Assembly: GCA_021186555.1 (NCBI GenBank)
Contig: JAJKFL010000042.1
Span: 48,368,980-48,432,979 of the forward strand
Source: Reticulitermes speratus
Lineage: Eukaryota; Arthropoda; Insecta; Blattodea; Rhinotermitidae
Direction: 5' to 3'
Length of the DNA: 64,000 bases
Shown here: positions 1 through 9,962 of the stretch, one piece after another
Numbering within the stretch: the stretch's first letter is position 1
Layout: every line of letters begins with the position of its first letter
Position numbers and translations under genes: made by a program
Notes under the pieces: model-generated
What the model was told of the DNA's origin: nothing
Database searches by the model: none
Seen by the model: only the letters and a program-made list of their open reading frames with translations

Positions 1-2283
1 GCTTTCTTCCTCCATCTCTTGACATACGGTCCTTATAGTATAACCAGTACCTCCTTCACAACGACAGCACATACAGATCTGTCTTCTGCTTTCTTCCTCC
101 ATCTCTTGACATACGGTCCTTACAGTATAACCAGTACCTCCTTCACAATGACAGCACATACAGATCTGTCTTCTGCTTTCTTCCTCCATCTCTTGACATA
201 CGGTCCTTACAGTATAACCAGTACCTCCTTCACAACGACAGCACATACAGATCTGTCTTCTGCTTTCTTCCTCCATCTCTTGACATACGGTCCTTACAGT
301 ATAACCAGTACCTCCTTCACAACGATAGCACATACAGATCTGTCTTCTGCTTTCTTCCTCCATCTCTTGACATACGGTCCTTACAGTATAACCAGTACCT
401 CCTTCACAATGACAGCACATACAGATCTGTCTTCTGCTTTCTTCCTCCATCTCTTGACATACGGTCCTTACAGTATAACCAGTACCTCCTTCACAATGAC
501 AGCACATACAGATCTGTCTTCTGCTTTCTTCCTCCATCTCTTGACATACGGTCCTTACAGTATAACCAGTACCTCCTTCACAATGACAGCACATACAGAT
601 CTGTCTTCTGCTTTCTTCCTCCATCTCTTGCCATACGGTCCTTACAGTATAACCAGTACCTCCTTCACAACGACAGCACATACAGATCTGTCTTCTGCTT
701 TCTTCCTCCATCTCTTGACATACGGTCCTTACAGTATAACCAGTACCTCCTTCACAACGACAGCACATACAGATCTGTCTTCTGCTATCTTCCTCCATCT
801 CTTGACATACGGTCCTTACAGTATAACCAGTACCTCCTTCACAACGACAGCACATACAGATCTGTCTTCTGCTTTCTTCCTCCATCTCTTGACATACGGT
901 CCTTACAGTATAACCAGTACCTCCTTCACAACGACAGCACATACAGATCTGTCTTCTGCTATCTTCCTCCATCTCTTGACATACGGTCCTTACAGTATAA
1001 CCAGTACCTCCTTCACAACGACAGCACATACAGATCTGTCTTCTGCTTTCTTCCTCCATCTCTTGACATACGGTCCTTACAGTATAACCAGTACCTCCTT
1101 CACAACGACAGCACATACAGATCTGTCTTCTGCTATCTTCCTCCATCTCTTGACATACGGTCCTTACAGTATAACCAGTACCTCCTTCACAACGACAGCA
1201 CATACAGATCTGTCTTCTGCTTTCTTCCTCCATCTCTTGACATACGGTCCTTACAGTATATCCAGTACCTCCTTCACAACAATAGCACATACAGATCTGT
1301 CTTCTGCTTTCTTCCTCCATCTCTTGACATACGGTCCTTACAGTATAACCAGTACCTCCTTCACAATGACAGCACATACAGATCTGTCTTCTGCTTTCTT
1401 CCTCCATCTCTTGACATACGGTCCTTACAGTATAACCAGTACCTCCTTCACAACGATAGCACATACAGATCTGTCTTCTGCTTTCTTCCTCCATCTCTTG
1501 ACATACGGTCCTTACAGTATAACCAGTACCTCCTTCACAATGACAGCACATACAGATCTGTCTTCTGCTTTCTTCCTCCATCTCTTGACATACGGTCCTT
1601 ACAGTATAACCAGTACCTCCTTCACAACGACAGCACATACAGATCTGTCTTCTGCTTTCTTCCTCCATCTCTTGACATACGGTCCTTACAGTATAACCAG
1701 TACCTCCTTCACAATGACAGCACATACAGATCTGTCTTCTGCTTTCTTCCTCCATCTCTTGACATACGGTCCTTACAGTATAACCAGTACCTCCTTCACA
1801 ACAATAGCACATACAGATCTGTCTTCTGCTTTCTTCCTCCATCTCTTGACATACGGTCCTTACAGTATAACCAGTACCTCCTTCACAACGACAGCACATA
1901 CAGATCTGTCTTCTGCTTTCTTCCTCCATCTCTTGACATACGGTCCTTACAGTATAACCAGTACCTCCTTCACAACGACAGCACGTACAGATCTGTCTTC
2001 TGCTTTCTTCCTCCATCTCTTGACATACGGTCCTTACAGTATAACCAGTACCTCCTTCACAATGACAGCACATACAGATCTGTCTTCTGCTTTCTTTCTC
2101 CATCTCTTGACATACGGTCCTTACAGTATAACCAGTACCTCCTTCACAATGACAGCACATACAGATCTGTCTTCTGCTTTCTTCCTCCATCTCTTGACAT
2201 ACGGTCCTTACAGTATAACCAGTACCTCCTTCACAATGACAGCACATACAGATCTGTCTTCTGCTTTCTTCTCCATCTCTTGA
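1..2283 (-). repeat. 87-bp tandem satellite (about 26 copies) derived from a LINE tail
   Basis: About 26 head-to-tail copies of an 87-bp unit, continuing past the left edge of the window. Because 87 is 29 codons, one plus-strand frame stays open for 754 codons, but this is a repeat artefact rather than a gene. Read on the minus strand, each unit encodes VKRWRKKAEDRSVCAVVVKE followed by a stop, the C-terminal tail of a non-LTR retrotransposon ORF2. The array runs without a break into the more upstream part of that same ORF at 2284-2446. Copies differ mostly at one ACG/ATG/ACA site. Array and unit are certain; the LINE origin is strongly supported by the continuous minus-strand reading. Confidence 0.9.
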
Positions 2284-2446
2284 CATCCATTGATTTCAGA
2301 TCATTCTCAGTACAGTCTAACCACATTTATTTTGGTCTTCCTACTTTTCTTCTTCTGCCTGGTTTCCCCAGAATTATTTTATTTACGGTCCTATCATCAG
2401 ACATTCTTACCACATGACCAGCCCATTATAAGAGCTGCGCTCATCT
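2284..2446 (-). mobile_element. Non-LTR retrotransposon ORF2 C-terminal fragment
   Basis: The minus strand reads WAGHVVRMSDDRTVNKIILG, then GKPGRRRKVGRPK, a stop, and MWLDCTENDLKSMDVKRW. This is the typical post-reverse-transcriptase tail of insect LINEs. One in-frame stop shows it is dead. Its 3-prime end flows directly into the 87-bp array, whose unit is the next part of the same ORF. A short dispersed fragment at about 2452-2505, also seen near 62365-62410, lies beside it. Confidence 0.75.
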
Positions 2447-2597
2447 GGTAACACCCCAGAAGAGCGCAGATCTCATCAACATCGCGGCGGAAGCCTGAAG
2501 TCAACCCATTATAATCTTATTACTTTAATTATTGTTACAATATTTGGTTTTCTATACATAACCTGCAATTTAGCATTAGATAAATTACTGATATGTA

Positions 2598-2742
2598 TAA
2601 AAATTAAGTTCCTACCTCGCAGAAAAACCTTTGTGTCCATTACAAAGCTCAAAGTATTAATGTTGTTTAAGTAAATAATCGCTCTTGTGAGTCTTACAGT
2701 GTGAAGAATTTGTTACGTATATTAACCGTGCTTTAAAGGTTA
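2598..2742 (+). repeat. Diverged copy of the 114-bp-satellite parent element
   Basis: Begins with AGTTCCTACCTCGCAG and ends with GCTTTAAAGGTTAATG, matching both ends of the dispersed element seen at 57937-58192 and, tandemly amplified, at 11585-14889. It lies immediately upstream of the first exon in the window, ending about 15 bases before its acceptor. Confidence 0.5.
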
Positions 2743-2759
2743 ATGTCGATATTGTTTAG

Positions 2760-3091
2760 GTGCTGTCCGTGGCCACCTGCATCACCATCTGCACCACCAC
2801 CACCACCACCATCACCACCATCACCACGGTTGTCACACAGCCAATCCTACCAGAGATGTGGCTTCTTCCACTGGTGTGGTCACTTCACAACCAGACGGTC
2901 CCCCTGCGACTGTTGTAACAGTCACAAACGACGCTACCATTAATGGTGGGGGCAACCAATCAGGCGCCCCAAGAGCAAGTCCAGAGGTCACGGATATTGA
3001 CCCTACTGCGAGCCCGAAGCGATTTTCGGGCGGGGTTCTGCGGGTGCCGTCTGTGTCTAACGGCTGGGGTGAGCCAGCTGGTGGTAATGAG
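2760..3091 (+). CDS. Ca-alpha1T: Cav3 exon: I-II linker, poly-histidine segment
   Basis: The acceptor ATTGTTTAG precedes 2760. The first two bases complete a codon from an upstream exon. The peptide starts AVRGHLHHHLHHHHHHHH, giving a His-rich tract, and later has SGAPRASPEVTDIDP. Vertebrate Cav3 channels have a poly-His run in the same linker followed by a very similar APRASPE-type stretch, so this is the cytoplasmic I-II loop, which controls gating and surface expression. The donor GAG|GTGAGG at 3091 leaves phase 0, matching the next acceptor. An alternative donor after 3068 would leave phase 1 and does not fit. The exon is CAC/CAT-rich and so prone to length change. Confidence 0.9.
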
Positions 3092-3348
3092 GTGAGGTGT
3101 GAAACTGTACTGACGTCTTTACGCTTAATGGAGTGTAAGGGTAGGAATGACTTACAGAAGGGCTACCCTTTTTGTGCCCTTCACTTTATGTATTTAGGAA
3201 AATAAGTCGATAAGTAAGAGGGGATGTTTGCGTGGGATTGATGAAAAGTACACACATGATTTTGGTCGAAACTTGAAGAGGAAGCGTCACTTTGAATGTG
3301 TAATTGTAAGTGGCAGGATGGTAATGAAATTAATTTTAGGGAAACTGT

Positions 3349-3350
<2 letters not shown>

Positions 3351-3402
<52 letters not shown>
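3351..3402 (+). repeat. (TG)26 microsatellite
   Basis: An uninterrupted TG dinucleotide run in the intron after the poly-His exon. It generates short artefactual Cys/Val open frames. Confidence 0.97.
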
Positions 3403-3403
<1 letters not shown>

Positions 3404-3518
3404 CCTGAATGCATCTGCCTGAGGACGGGACTCGGTGACGGGGATTTTGTTAACACGGGGATAAACAAAACGCTGTAAATTGGTCGACTGAATTTGTGAT
3501 TACGAATTTCTCAAAGAG

Positions 3519-3784
3519 CCGATCCCAGTGGCCATGCGGTCTAAGGCGTGGGTCTTCGGCCGCTCGCTTACTAGGATCGTGGGTTCGAATCCCACCGGGG
3601 GCATGGATGTTTGTCTGTTGTGAGTGTTGTGTGTTGTCAGGTAGAGGTCTCTGTGACGGGCTGATCACTCGTCCAGAGGAGTCCTACCGACTGTGGTGTG
3701 TCTAAATGAGTGTGATCATAAAACCTCGACGAAACGAGGTGGCCCAGGCCCATATAGGGCTGTCGAGCCATAGGAAAAAAAAAT
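3519..3784 (+). mobile_element. tRNA-Leu-like SINE (family A), full length
   Basis: The 5-prime end resembles a tRNA-Leu promoter region: a TGGCC...GGTCTAAGGCG A box, and the B box GGTTCGAATCC at 3582-3592. A non-tRNA body and a short A-rich end at about 3775-3783 follow. An imperfect target duplication (TTCTCAAAGAG before, TTTTCAAAGAG after) brackets it. Other copies are 47565-47767 (minus) and 50531-50780 (plus). It is not a functional tRNA because the 3-prime half has no acceptor-stem partner and the repeat continues for about 180 bases. Confidence 0.8.
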
Positions 3785-3887
3785 TTTCAAAGAGCACTTT
3801 CTTGCAGTGAGTAAATTACTTAATAAGTCAGTTATTTCAAGAAAAATTAGCAACACTTTTGTGTTTGTTTCTTTGTCTAAACTTGAA

Positions 3888-3920
3888 ACTTGTTGCGCTA
3901 ACCACTCCGCCATCATGGGG
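3888..3920 (-). mobile_element. tRNA-like SINE head fragment
   Basis: The minus strand contains GGCGGAGTGGTTAGCGC, a tRNA A-box-like stretch, with no partner B box or acceptor stem. This suggests a truncated SINE head. Confidence 0.4.
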
Positions 3921-4689
3921 TTACAGAGACTCACAGTTTTCAACGCCATATATAAATGTATGCTGTATAAAATGTAACACAGCGGTGTCTATGAATCTTG
4001 GAAATTTAATGTACATCTATTCTCAAAATTTACATTATATTGGGATGAAATATCTTCAAGTTATGACCGTCTTTACCCTGGAGAGAACACAGTCAGTGTC
4101 CATGGTAAGAACTCAGATTAAACGTTGTAGATAAAATATTTCAGTAAAGTGCGTTGGATTTGTGGGCTGTGAAATAAGAAATCTGCAAATGCTAATTAAG
4201 CGCTGTGCGTGTAATTAGACCCATAAGTTAAGGGCGTGATAATCAGTGACATTTTAATTGATTCAGAAGCGTTTTGCAAGACGAAATTGCAAAAATGCGA
4301 GTCTTATCTTTAAAAGTTCTGTCTGTCCGTCCGCATATAAGAAGCTGAGATTCTCTGAATGTATTTTTTATTAGAGTTAGACAGCAAAGTCTGCTGTGAC
4401 ACCGTACACATGTGGCTGAATTCGGGGAAAAGATAACTGACCCTTTACGTGGACATGTGCACGAATTCCTGCACACAGCTCTAGTGTGACTCATATAAGA
4501 CATGTCGAAGCGAAAAGTGTTTTCAACAGAAGCTGTGGAGAACACTGAAGTACAGGCGTTATCCTCAGTGTAAATTTTACATACATCTTATAGTTCTGAA
4601 ATTGCGAACGCGACGGAATGTGACGCTGTAGCAAGAATAGTTTCGTTACTGTCAGACTTCATTCGGTGTGAACAATCGGGCATTCGGAG

Positions 4690-4840
4690 TTCGGAGTCCG
4701 GAAGGAGAACAAATTCTTCTCTTGCACAGACTCCAGACCGCCTCTGGAGCCCAGCCTCCAGTCTAATGGGTACCGGGGACTTCTTTCTTCGGAGATAAAG
4801 CAGCTGATGTAAGATTCTGACCAATGACCTCCAGCCAGCC
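4690..4840 (+). mobile_element. SINE family B body fragment
   Basis: Contains CTAATGGGTACCGGGGACTT preceded by a cagactCCAGACCGcctctGGagCCCAGCCTCC-like segment, collinear with the copy at 58620-58710. The tRNA head is missing. Confidence 0.5.
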
Positions 4841-4934
4841 TCGAGGTTATAAATATATAGAGTCATAAGTCAACTGCACATACGTCATCATAGCTTGTTA
4901 TTTAATTACACTTAGGTGCAAATTTGATCAAATT

Positions 4935-5262
4935 AAGAAGAATGAGATGGGCAAGGCATATGGCACGTATTGTAGACAGGAGAGGTGCACACATGGTTTT
5001 GGTGGGGAGACCTGTGTGAAAGAGACCATTTGGAAGAACTAGGCGTAGATGGGAAGGTAATATTACAATGGATCTTCAAGAAGTGGACGGGGGTATGGAC
5101 TGGATTGATATGGCTCAGGGTAGGGACAGGTGGCGGGCTGTTGTGAATGCGGTAATGAACCTTCGGATTCCATAAAACGCGGGGAATTTCTTGACTAGCT
5201 GAGGAACTGTTAGCTTGTCAGGAAGGACTCTGCTCCATGGAGTTAGTTATGGGTGGAAATTT
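4935..5262 (+). mobile_element. LINE ORF2 tail copy (tail family 1)
   Basis: Plus strand encodes [20 protein letters not shown], then [19 protein letters not shown] and [20 protein letters not shown] ending in NLRIP and a stop. This is the C-terminal tail of an insect non-LTR retrotransposon. A stop within the body shows it is dead. The short 3-prime UTR (AACGCGGGGAATTTCTTGAC) and an AGTTAGTTA-type end recur at 18130-18392, 18592-18845 (minus) and 45445-45690. Confidence 0.8.
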
Positions 5263-5325
5263 GTCTCACGTTTGTAACTTAGTCGTGGTCGTGTGTTTGG
5301 AAGCAAGAAATGCGACATTTTTCAG

Positions 5326-5568
5326 GGCGGAAGTCAAAATCTGCTGAGTCCGACCGGGAACGTCAACGTCAGTCAGCAGAGGAGGCCCAGTAGCGTCATG
5401 TTTAGTGACGTCGTCCTGTTCCACGGCGGAGGGGCCAATGTCGACGGCGACACGACGAGGAACGTGTGTTCCAGCGAGAAGATGACGCAGACAGGCGACG
5501 ACGCCCCGTGGCCGGTGCATGGCACCGCGGCAGGCGGTCAGCAGGTCGCCGCGCAGCAGCAGCAACAG
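5326..5568 (+). CDS. Ca-alpha1T: Cav3 exon: I-II linker, middle part
   Basis: The acceptor TTTTTCAG precedes 5326 and the exon begins in phase 0 with GGSQNLLSPTGNV. Next come RRPSSVMFSDVVLFHGGGAN and a Gln-rich end (QQQQQ). The donor is CAG|GTATTG after 5568, giving 81 codons. The RRPSSVMF stretch is, as I recall, shared with arthropod Cav3 channels and resembles a basophilic kinase site. It is cytoplasmic loop sequence with no folded domain. Both flanking phases fit the neighbours. Confidence 0.85.
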
Positions 5569-5619
5569 GTATTGCAACAAGTGACCGGCAAGGGGCCCGA
5601 CGCGTAATTAAAGTGTTTG

Positions 5620-5690
5620 GTCTTTAGGGACAAGTGGCGGGCTGTTGTGGACACGGTCATGAACAGTCTGGGTGCGGGATTTGAGCTTCT
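5620..5690 (+). mobile_element. LINE tail fragment (family 1)
   Basis: GGGACAAGTGGCGGGCTGTT and following bases match the [11 protein letters not shown] coding segment of the LINE tail. It abuts a fold-back element starting at about 5700. Confidence 0.6.
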
Positions 5691-5699
5691 CACAATGGT

Positions 5700-5895
5700 A
5701 TTGATGAAGATTGGTGCCTTCTGGGACGTCGAGCTGTGTTGATCGTTGAATATTTCCCTACTTTTCGAAAGATCTGCGAAATATTCTTCTTATACTGCTT
5801 GGCCCTGAAGATGGAAACACTACAAACCTTCGAAACGTTGGGAGCTACTCATCCAACGACACAGTGTCATATCCCAGAAGACTTGAATCCTCAGC
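5700..5895 (+). mobile_element. Fold-back element, TTCTGGGATGTGAC family, degenerate ribozyme-like centre
   Basis: Left part CCTTCTGGGACGTCGAGCTG and right part TGTCATATCCCAGAAGACTT are roughly reverse complements. Between them lies CCCTGAAGATGG...TTCGAAACGTTGGG, the degenerate form of the hammerhead-like centre described under 40616-40656. Relatives in this window lie at about 16225-16390, 16690-16800, 54000-54178, 55110-55350, 58870-59015 and 60860-61070. Confidence 0.6.
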
Positions 5896-5899
5896 TGCC

Positions 5900-6740
5900 T
5901 ACTTCCACAAGATTCTACGAATTTACTGACAAAATATGGAGCTATTAATTTGTCGATAAGAACTATACTGCGTTAACTTAGTCTAGCTATGCTAAGCAGT
6001 AAGTAATACTGCTTACTTTGGCTATGATCTGATGATGAATATACAGAGAGTACTTTTTATCGCCTGAGTGTGCACTGCAGAGCAGGCGGTATCATTATTT
6101 GCAATGCAGAAAAGTTGTCGTCCGCTCTACAGCGAGCATTCTGTCGATAAAAATGCTCTTTGCAGGATCAATTTCTGAAACACTGTAGTTTGAGGAAAGA
6201 CTGGAACAGTGGTGATGTCCAAAGGGTAAATCGTAATATTGTAATACACCATCGCCTGCACTTTACAATTTTTGTTTACCATTATCGGATTTGAAAGAAC
6301 TTATTTCTTGTGACTTATTAAGTACCAGTAAGTACCAGTAATTACTTGCCATTCACCGGTTGTTTCCCTTCTTATTATCATAAGATGCCTAAACAATAAA
6401 ACAGACTTCGCTTTTTATAAGACTCTGGACATTTCTAGACCAGCTGAGCGCGTGTCAGCTTCTCAATGAAGGTATTTTAATCACATCTTCATAATCATCT
6501 TATCAGATGGCGCCAAGCTCAAGCTTCAGTTCTGAGGCGGACTCTCCTGATTCATATTTCCGTGCTTTTACTGAGTCCCTCCAGAAAAATGCCTGGGAAT
6601 TGTCTCATAATATGCAATAGCCACTTTAAAGTCTTTATTCTTTAAAATGTCTCAACATTCGACAGTCTGCAAGCTGAGCTAGTGGTGACAGCATCGTTAA
6701 ATAAAACAGCGTTAATGATGCGATTTATATCTATGAGCAA
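5900..6740. other. Intron sequence, nothing recognised
   Basis: AT-rich intron between the 5568 donor and the next acceptor. A short piece near 6115-6165 (AGTTGTCGTCCGCTCTACAG) has a weak inverted echo at about 31485-31510, suggesting an old DNA element, but no gene or complete repeat is seen. Confidence 0.5.
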
Positions 6741-6743
6741 TTA

Positions 6744-7199
6744 CAGCAGAATCTCGATATTCGTGATTAATTGGGACCGTTATAACAGTCACGAACATCG
6801 GAATCACGAACATTAGAAACTCTTCTCAATCTAAAACGCCTATTTCTTTCCAAAAACTTATGCAGCACTAGTTATAATATTATAAAATTACCTAAAAAGT
6901 ATAAAAACACGAGTGTTTGTTTTAATAAAACACGAAAACTTTTTGTAGCTGCATTAAGTGACTGAAGGGGCGAACAAGACTGTACTGGCGCACTGGATTT
7001 AAGGATCACGAAAGAAATAACTTCACTTAATGAAAGACAGAGCTTGACAGAGCTGATAGTGACCCATCAGCCACGTGCTGTCATCTCGATTCGTCGGAAC
7101 CAGTCACGAAACGTCGAAATAATATTATTAAAATTGGTGATCAGGAACGTTAGACGTCCCCAACATCGAAGCTCACGACTTTCCAGCCTCTACTGTATA
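6744..7199. mobile_element. Possible pogo/Tigger-like MITE with terminal inverted repeats
   Basis: Left end TACAGCAGAATCTCGATATT and right end AGCCTCTACTGTA (reverse complement TACAGTAGAGGCT) form imperfect inverted termini flanked by TA. The interior is non-coding. It ends about 30 bases before the next exon. Confidence 0.45.
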
Positions 7200-7230
7200 T
7201 GTAACATATCCATGTACTGTCTGCCTGTAG

Positions 7231-7381
7231 ATGGCGGAGGGCCCCGGGGTTGGGGGCAGCATGCTGGGCACTGAAGCCATGACCTGCCAGGAGCTGTTGG
7301 CTCTAAGTGGGGCCCTCAGCGCTGCGCTGCCAACCGGCCAGCTGGGGCTCGGCTCGTTCTTCACGTCTCTCAGTAAAGGAG
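7231..7381 (+). CDS. Ca-alpha1T: Cav3 exon: I-II linker, distal part
   Basis: The acceptor CTGCCTGTAG precedes 7231. Phase 0 start: MAEGPGVGGSMLGTEAMTCQ, then ELLALSGALSAALPTGQLGL and SFFTSLSKG. The opening Met codon is internal, not a translation start. The amphipathic Leu/Ala stretch is probably a short helix in the cytoplasmic linker before domain II. Donor GGAG|GTAAAT after 7381 leaves phase 1, matching the two-base start of the exon at 8053. Confidence 0.85.
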
Positions 7382-8052
7382 GTAAATTGCAGGTTACAGC
7401 AGCAGGCGAGCACCCAAAAGGGGCGCTGTCCCCCCCCCTCCATATCAAAATTGTTAAAGAAACACAGATTTTGTACAAACGGTGATATAAAAACTTTTGC
7501 GTGATTTACTCGTCAGCCGAAATCAGCCAATGAAATCGGCTGATGACTGGACATTGATATTTTGAAAAATAAAATTAAAAAACTAGGATGTCTCAGATAA
7601 ATCTGAAAAACCAAGAAGATTAGGCCTTGCGATTTAAATTAGGGGGGTCATGGAACATGTAGTTACATTTATACATATATAAATGCGGTTGCAAACAGTG
7701 CAATGTCACAGTTACATTTGTGACATGATTTTTCTGACTCAGCTTTTAACATCAAATATAAATTATACATCGCCTCACGGTCAGCAACCCCCCCCCCCCC
7801 AAAATGAAATATTCTGGGTGCTCGACTGTGCAGTAGCAACATTTATACTACGATACCTCCCTCAAGAGATTTTTCCAGTTAACACCTAACATATTCAGTC
7901 AAATTTTGGGCTCAATTTATCCCTCAAAGTCTGTAGTTCCAAACATTGGATAAATTGAATAGTTATTCAATTAAATCAGAGCTGTGAATGCGAGTTACCC
8001 AATTTTCCCTTTGCATTTAGTCGTCTACCAAAACATTCGCGATGATTTTCAG
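7382..8052. other. Short intron, low complexity only
   Basis: Contains C-rich runs (about 7429-7437 and 7789-7800) and a small palindromic stretch at about 7511-7545 (CAGCCGAAATC against GAAATCGGCTG). No gene or dispersed repeat recognised. Confidence 0.5.
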
Positions 8053-8369
8053 GTATAGATGGCCTGGGAGACGAACAAGGGACTCCACACCGTTGGTGTA
8101 ACAGCCCGGAACATGAGTTCTGTTGTAGTGAACAAGCTTGCAGTGGCGACTGGGCCATGATACTAGAGGGAGGCGGAGGATCCAAGAGGCATCATAGGCG
8201 TCACAGTGACAGACTGCCATGGAGGTGGATATCCACTTGTTTTTGTTCGTGCCTAAGGGGTATCCGTCGAGCCATCAAGACTATGGTTGAACACAAGTAC
8301 TTCCAGCAAGGAATTCTGCTCGCCATCCTCATCAACACCCTCAGTATGGGCATCGAGTATCATAACCAG
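8053..8369 (+). CDS. Ca-alpha1T: Cav3 exon: end of I-II linker and domain II S1
   Basis: The acceptor GATTTTCAG precedes 8053 and the first two bases complete a Gly codon. The proximal part is Cys-rich (HRWCNSPEHEFCCSEQACSG), then DRLPWRWISTCFCSCLRGIR, then the domain II start: VEHKYFQQGILLAILINTLS and MGIEYHNQ. Human Cav3.1 has [25 protein letters not shown]-like sequence in this position, so this is IIS1 with its cytoplasmic lead-in. Donor CAG|GTACTG leaves phase 0. The closely spaced Cys residues are unusual for a cytoplasmic linker and could be palmitoylated or bind metal; this is not known. Confidence 0.93.
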
Positions 8370-9155
8370 GTACTGAACCTTGCTTATTCTCCTCGTCCAC
8401 GATTACAGGTGTAAATGCCACATATTTGACATACAATAAACTGTGGGATCACAGAGATTTGTACGTGTTGCCTAGTATAACTGTTAAATGTTAAAATTCC
8501 TCATATATAAAGTCTTATAATTTTAAAGTGAATCTATCAGTCTTCTCTCTCGTTTATTTTAGCAATGCTATACCCGTTCGCAGATTGAATACAGTTCAAT
8601 TATACGACTGTATCACTGTGGACCTCCATTATCTACACTGTTTCTAGCGCACAACGGGGATGTACGAATTAAAAAAATATGGTGACGTCACATTAAGATG
8701 TCTGTCACATTTTCCGAAACGGAAATCCAATCCATACTTCTAAAGTTGACTACCCAAAAATACTGCACCATTCATTCACACTTCGTATCGTAAAAATTAC
8801 GCAATGTTTAATCGTCTGACTGCTCTAAATTTATTTGAAGTTTTACCCTGAGGAATAAGATGGCATGTTTGTCCGAAACACTGACAAAATTACACGGCGT
8901 CATAACGCAAAAAAAAACCTGCACTCGCCGTAATTCTTGCTCATGTTAATTAAGATTTAAATTCAAAGATATTTTTAAGTTTCATACAGGGTGTACCCTT
9001 TATTGTGTCACTGAGGACGGAAGCTGTCGCAGTACGTCCCGGCCGATGTACGTTTTGTATGGGATAAAACTACTGTGCTCGGGGACAGGATAAAAGGGAC
9101 ACGCTGTAGAAGAAGGTGTTTCGATGTGTGACTTGTTTCCTGTTTAATTTTCCAG
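8370..9155. other. Intron with a degenerate ribozyme-like motif
   Basis: About 8851-8895 reads CCCTGAGGAATAAG...TTGTCCGAAACACTG, reminiscent of the hammerhead-like cores elsewhere but without a clear stem II. The rest shows no recognisable feature. ACAGGGTGT near 8989 is a common DNA-transposon end. Confidence 0.35.
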
Positions 9156-9307
9156 CCGGAAGGACTTACTGTGATAGTGGAGATAAGCAACATCGTGTTT
9201 TCGGCGATATTCGCGGTAGAAATGCTGCTCAAGGTCATCGCTGAGGGTCCATTCTCTTACGTCAGCAATGGATTTAATGTTTTCGACGGCGTAATTGTTG
9301 TTTTAAG
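9156..9307 (+). CDS. Ca-alpha1T: Cav3 exon: domain II S2 to S3
   Basis: The acceptor AATTTTCCAG precedes 9156. Phase 0: [20 protein letters not shown], then [20 protein letters not shown] and [11 protein letters not shown]. These are IIS2 (with the EISNIVF core and VEMLLK, whose acidic residue belongs to the gating-charge transfer centre) and IIS3 (NxFDGxIV). Donor TTTTAAG|GTAAG after 9307 leaves two bases of a Ser codon, completed by the first base of the exon at 15134. Confidence 0.94.
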
Positions 9308-9499
9308 GTAAGATCTCACTTCACTTCACTTCACGCCTTTATTTCGGCCATCAGCCATTTAGCGCAATGCCTTGCAATATTCTCGCGAAAATTGTACGTA
9401 ATTCAAAATTATTTTTTACGTTTAGAGAACCATTTTTAGCCCAAGACAGCCGGGGCTTGTGGAACGTAAGGGAGGGGGCGAGAAATACATAGAGGTTTT

Positions 9500-9962
9500 G
9501 AGTGCGAATAGCTGAAAGAAATAGGTCTATTTGAAAACCTAGATATAGATGACAGGATAATATTAAAATGGGTCTTACATGTTCATAAATAGGATGGAAG
9601 GGTGTGGAATAGATTAATCTGTCGTGGAAGAGTTTTTGGATAAATCTCTGGACATGTTCAGATGCCAGGACAAGGTTTTCTTAACAGGCCCACCAAAATA
9701 ATTCCTCATATTTACCCGTTCCTCCTGAAGACGGATGCAGATTCGGCCTCCGAAACGTTGTGAATTTTTAACCTAAGTTTCTGGACAATGATCAACATTT
9801 CAGTCATTTGTCAGAACCCCTTGAAGCTGGAATCATCTGTTTTAGGTTAGGGACCACCAACAGATTCTTCCGAGCGCGATAAAGAACCTTCTGGTTCCGT
9901 AAAATTCATCGACTGGTTGAGAAATTGTTGGCTTTTGAAGAAGAACTCCATTTCGTGGAATT
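9500..9962 (+). mobile_element. Decayed LINE tail interrupted by a ribozyme-like fold-back fragment
   Basis: About 9500-9650 and 9880-9962 are collinear, badly decayed matches to the family 1 LINE tail (GATAATATTAAAATGGGTCT; CCTTCTGGTTCCGTAAAATT). Between them, 9727-9762 reads CCTGAAGACGGATG...GGCCTCCGAAACGTTG, a degenerate hammerhead-like centre with a recognisable stem II. This looks like a fold-back inserted in a LINE copy. Confidence 0.5.

Noticed and set aside
19..2283. 754-codon open frame
   Set aside because: Pure consequence of an 87-bp (29-codon) satellite lacking stops in this frame; the coding origin lies on the other strand, in a LINE tail.
2743..2943. 66-codon open frame over the poly-His region (Pro/His reading)
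   Set aside because: Out of frame with the channel exon; the frame giving AVRGHLHHH has homology and correct phases.
3060..3070. Alternative donor GGG|GTGAGC after 3068
   Set aside because: It leaves phase 1, incompatible with the phase-0 exon at 5326; the donor after 3091 fits.
3296..3478. Cys/Val-repeat peptides
   Set aside because: Translation of a TG microsatellite.
3519..3610. tRNA-Leu gene (also at 50531 and 47767)
   Set aside because: A and B boxes are present but no acceptor stem closes, and each continues into a shared SINE body.
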